Shown here one piece after another: positions 35,245-36,200 of a DNA stretch of 36,200 nt. Origin of the DNA: Hyunsoonleella pacifica (GTDB lineage Bacteria; Bacteroidota; Bacteroidia; Flavobacteriales; Flavobacteriaceae); assembly GCF_004310335.1 (NCBI RefSeq), contig NZ_SIRS01000006.1, positions 1-36,200 on the forward strand, read 5' to 3'. A model generated the notes under the pieces. It searched no databases and was not told where the DNA came from. It worked only from the letters and a program-made list of their open reading frames with translations. The translations under genes and the position numbers were made by a program. Every line of letters begins with the position of its first letter. Position 1 is the stretch's first letter.

Positions 35245-36200
35245 ATGAAGAGAAAATTATCCTTCCAAAACCCCAAATCAATTTTATTATCTTTTTTTGC
35301 ATTTTTATTGTTCTCACTTAATCTTTCAGCAAATACTAATTGTGGTCATATTACAGGACTCGAGTTCTCTAATGGTCATGAAGTAGTAAGTCTTGAAAAT
35401 AATGGTGTTTACAATATTAATGATTTACCAGAACATTTTTACATCAATCTAAATGTTGATGGGTATTCGGAAAGCGCTAAATATACCGTAGTAAATTTAG
35501 AAACGCACCAATCGTATAACATAATTGAGAATATTTTACCCTATACCTTTCCAGCAGGTAATGGGTCTTGGCACCTTGGAACAGGAACATTTGAAATTAT
35601 GGCGAACTTATACAAGTTCGACCATGCTTTTGGTTTTAAATGTGACACCATAAAGGTAGTAATTACTATTGGAGAAGATCACGAACCAATTTGTACAGCT
35701 GATGCAGGAACGTTTAGTAGTATTTCAGCATCTACAGGAGGAGGGACAGGTAGTATTGAAGCTATTCCAAACGACAATGTAGTTGTTCCAGAGGGTTACA
35801 GTAAAATCTTTGTATTAACTTCCGGCGATGATCTAGTTATAGAACAAGTTAATGCAACACCTAATTTTACAGTACAAGAAGGAGGAAAATATACAGTGCA
35901 TACATTGGTATACGATGGCAGACCAGATAGTGCTAACTTTTTAGACTTAGGTGTTGTCACTTTCGGAGAGACAACAGGAGGAGATGTTTTAGCCCTACTA
36001 GCAGCTAACAATTTATGTGCAGCTTTAGATGTAACAGGTATATCAGCAACCTTAGGATTTTGTACAGCCGATGCAGGAACGTTAACCGCCGATGCCGATA
36101 CAGTAACCTTAACAGGAGATAGTGTAACTATAAGTGCTACCCCAGATGGTAACATAGTAGTACCAGATTACTACAGTCAAATCTTTGTACTAACCTCAGG
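35245..36200 (+). CDS. Secreted surface protein with tandem repeats (partial, runs off right edge)
   Basis: 318 codons are visible from the ATG, without a stop. A long but recognisable Sec signal occupies about 1-29 (SILLSFFAFLLFSLNLSA). Residues about 30-148 form a unique N-terminal region. From residue 150 a repeat of 123 residues starts at CTADAGTF and begins again at residue 273 with CTADAGTL; both contain VVPxxYSxIFVLTSG. The unit is beta-rich with paired cysteines. I recall similar repeats in large Bacteroidota surface proteins secreted by the type IX system, whose C-terminal sorting domain would lie beyond the edge. The function is not known; adhesion is a reasonable guess. The ATG context (AACAGAAAAAAAATG) is typical. 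Confidence 0.85.
   Translation, partial: MKRKLSFQNPKSILLSFFAFLLFSLNLSANTNCGHITGLEFSNGHEVVSLENNGVYNINDLPEHFYINLNVDGYSESAKYTVVNLETHQSYNIIENILPYTFPAGNGSWHLGTGTFEIMANLYKFDHAFGFKCDTIKVVITIGEDHEPICTADAGTFSSISASTGGGTGSIEAIPNDNVVVPEGYSKIFVLTSGDDLVIEQVNATPNFTVQEGGKYTVHTLVYDGRPDSANFLDLGVVTFGETTGGDVLALLAANNLCAALDVTGISATLGFCTADAGTLTADADTVTLTGDSVTISATPDGNIVVPDYYSQIFVLTS
35692..36200 (+). repeat. Tandem coding repeat, period 369 nt (one full unit and part of a second)
   Basis: Unit 1 spans 35692-36060 and unit 2 begins at 36061. The joints read TGTACAGCTGATGCAGGAAC and TGTACAGCCGATGCAGGAAC. Matching words recur deeper in each unit (ATCTTTGTA at about 35807 and 36180). The units differ in the segment after the joint, so the repeat is diverged and not recently expanded. 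More units are expected to the right. Confidence 0.85.

Noticed and set aside
35796-36155. 119-codon minus-strand open frame at the right end
   Set aside because: It is antisense to the tandem-repeat protein, whose signal peptide and in-frame repeats show the plus strand is coding.

Overview
This is one contiguous, AT-rich stretch of a Bacteroidota chromosome, almost certainly a marine-type member of the Flavobacteriaceae. The signs are a SusC/SusD pair, flavobacterial promoters (TTG, a gap of about 19-23 bases, then TAnnTTTG), gene starts preceded by A-rich sequence instead of Shine-Dalgarno sites, lipoprotein and Sec signals of Bacteroidota type, and a surface protein built of tandem repeats. 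I cannot name the genus from sequence alone.

Layout. 1-4435 (minus strand): a SusC-like TonB-dependent transporter followed by a SusD-like lipoprotein that runs off the left edge; together they form one outer-membrane nutrient-uptake complex. 4743-6437 (minus): a POTRA/Omp85 outer-membrane protein, divergent from the next block. 6542-24305 (plus): the main ribosomal supercluster, rpsL-rpsG-fusA-rpsJ, rplC-rplD-rplW-rplB-rpsS-rplV-rpsC-rplP-rpmC-rpsQ-rplN-rplX-rplE-rpsN-rpsH-rplF-rplR-rpsE-rpmD-rplO-secY-infA-rpmJ-rpsM-rpsK, then rpsD-rpoA-rplQ. All genes are intact; tuf, adk and map are not in the cluster. 24455-28696 (plus): carA, eno and gltA, each separated by its own terminator. 28768-30629 (plus): two adjacent guanidine-modifying-superfamily enzymes (an amidinotransferase/deiminase-like protein and a CtlX-like hydrolase). 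30636-32702 (minus): a TPR-containing sensor histidine kinase. 33113-34894 (plus): argS. 35245 to the right edge (plus): the start of a secreted protein with tandem repeats of about 123 residues.

The coding content is mostly core housekeeping, and the unusual material lies in the spacers. (1) Four spacers in the spc/alpha part of the cluster (rpsE-rpmD, secY-infA, rpmJ-rpsM, rpsM-rpsK) are 98-107 nt long and hold members of one element family: imperfect inverted repeats whose arms are 7-nt repeats (CTAAnnA on one side, TTAGTnn on the other). (2) The 189-nt rpsJ-rplC spacer is a chain of five stem-loops, one of them terminator-like, with a possible 11-codon leader peptide just before that hairpin. 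(3) Between rpsK and rpsD a strong terminator carries the -33 box of a consensus promoter in its loop, followed by a rpsD leader that can form mutually exclusive helices. (4) A compact hairpin lies just upstream of rpsH. These look like control points that set the str, S10/spc and alpha parts of the cluster apart; that reading is inference.
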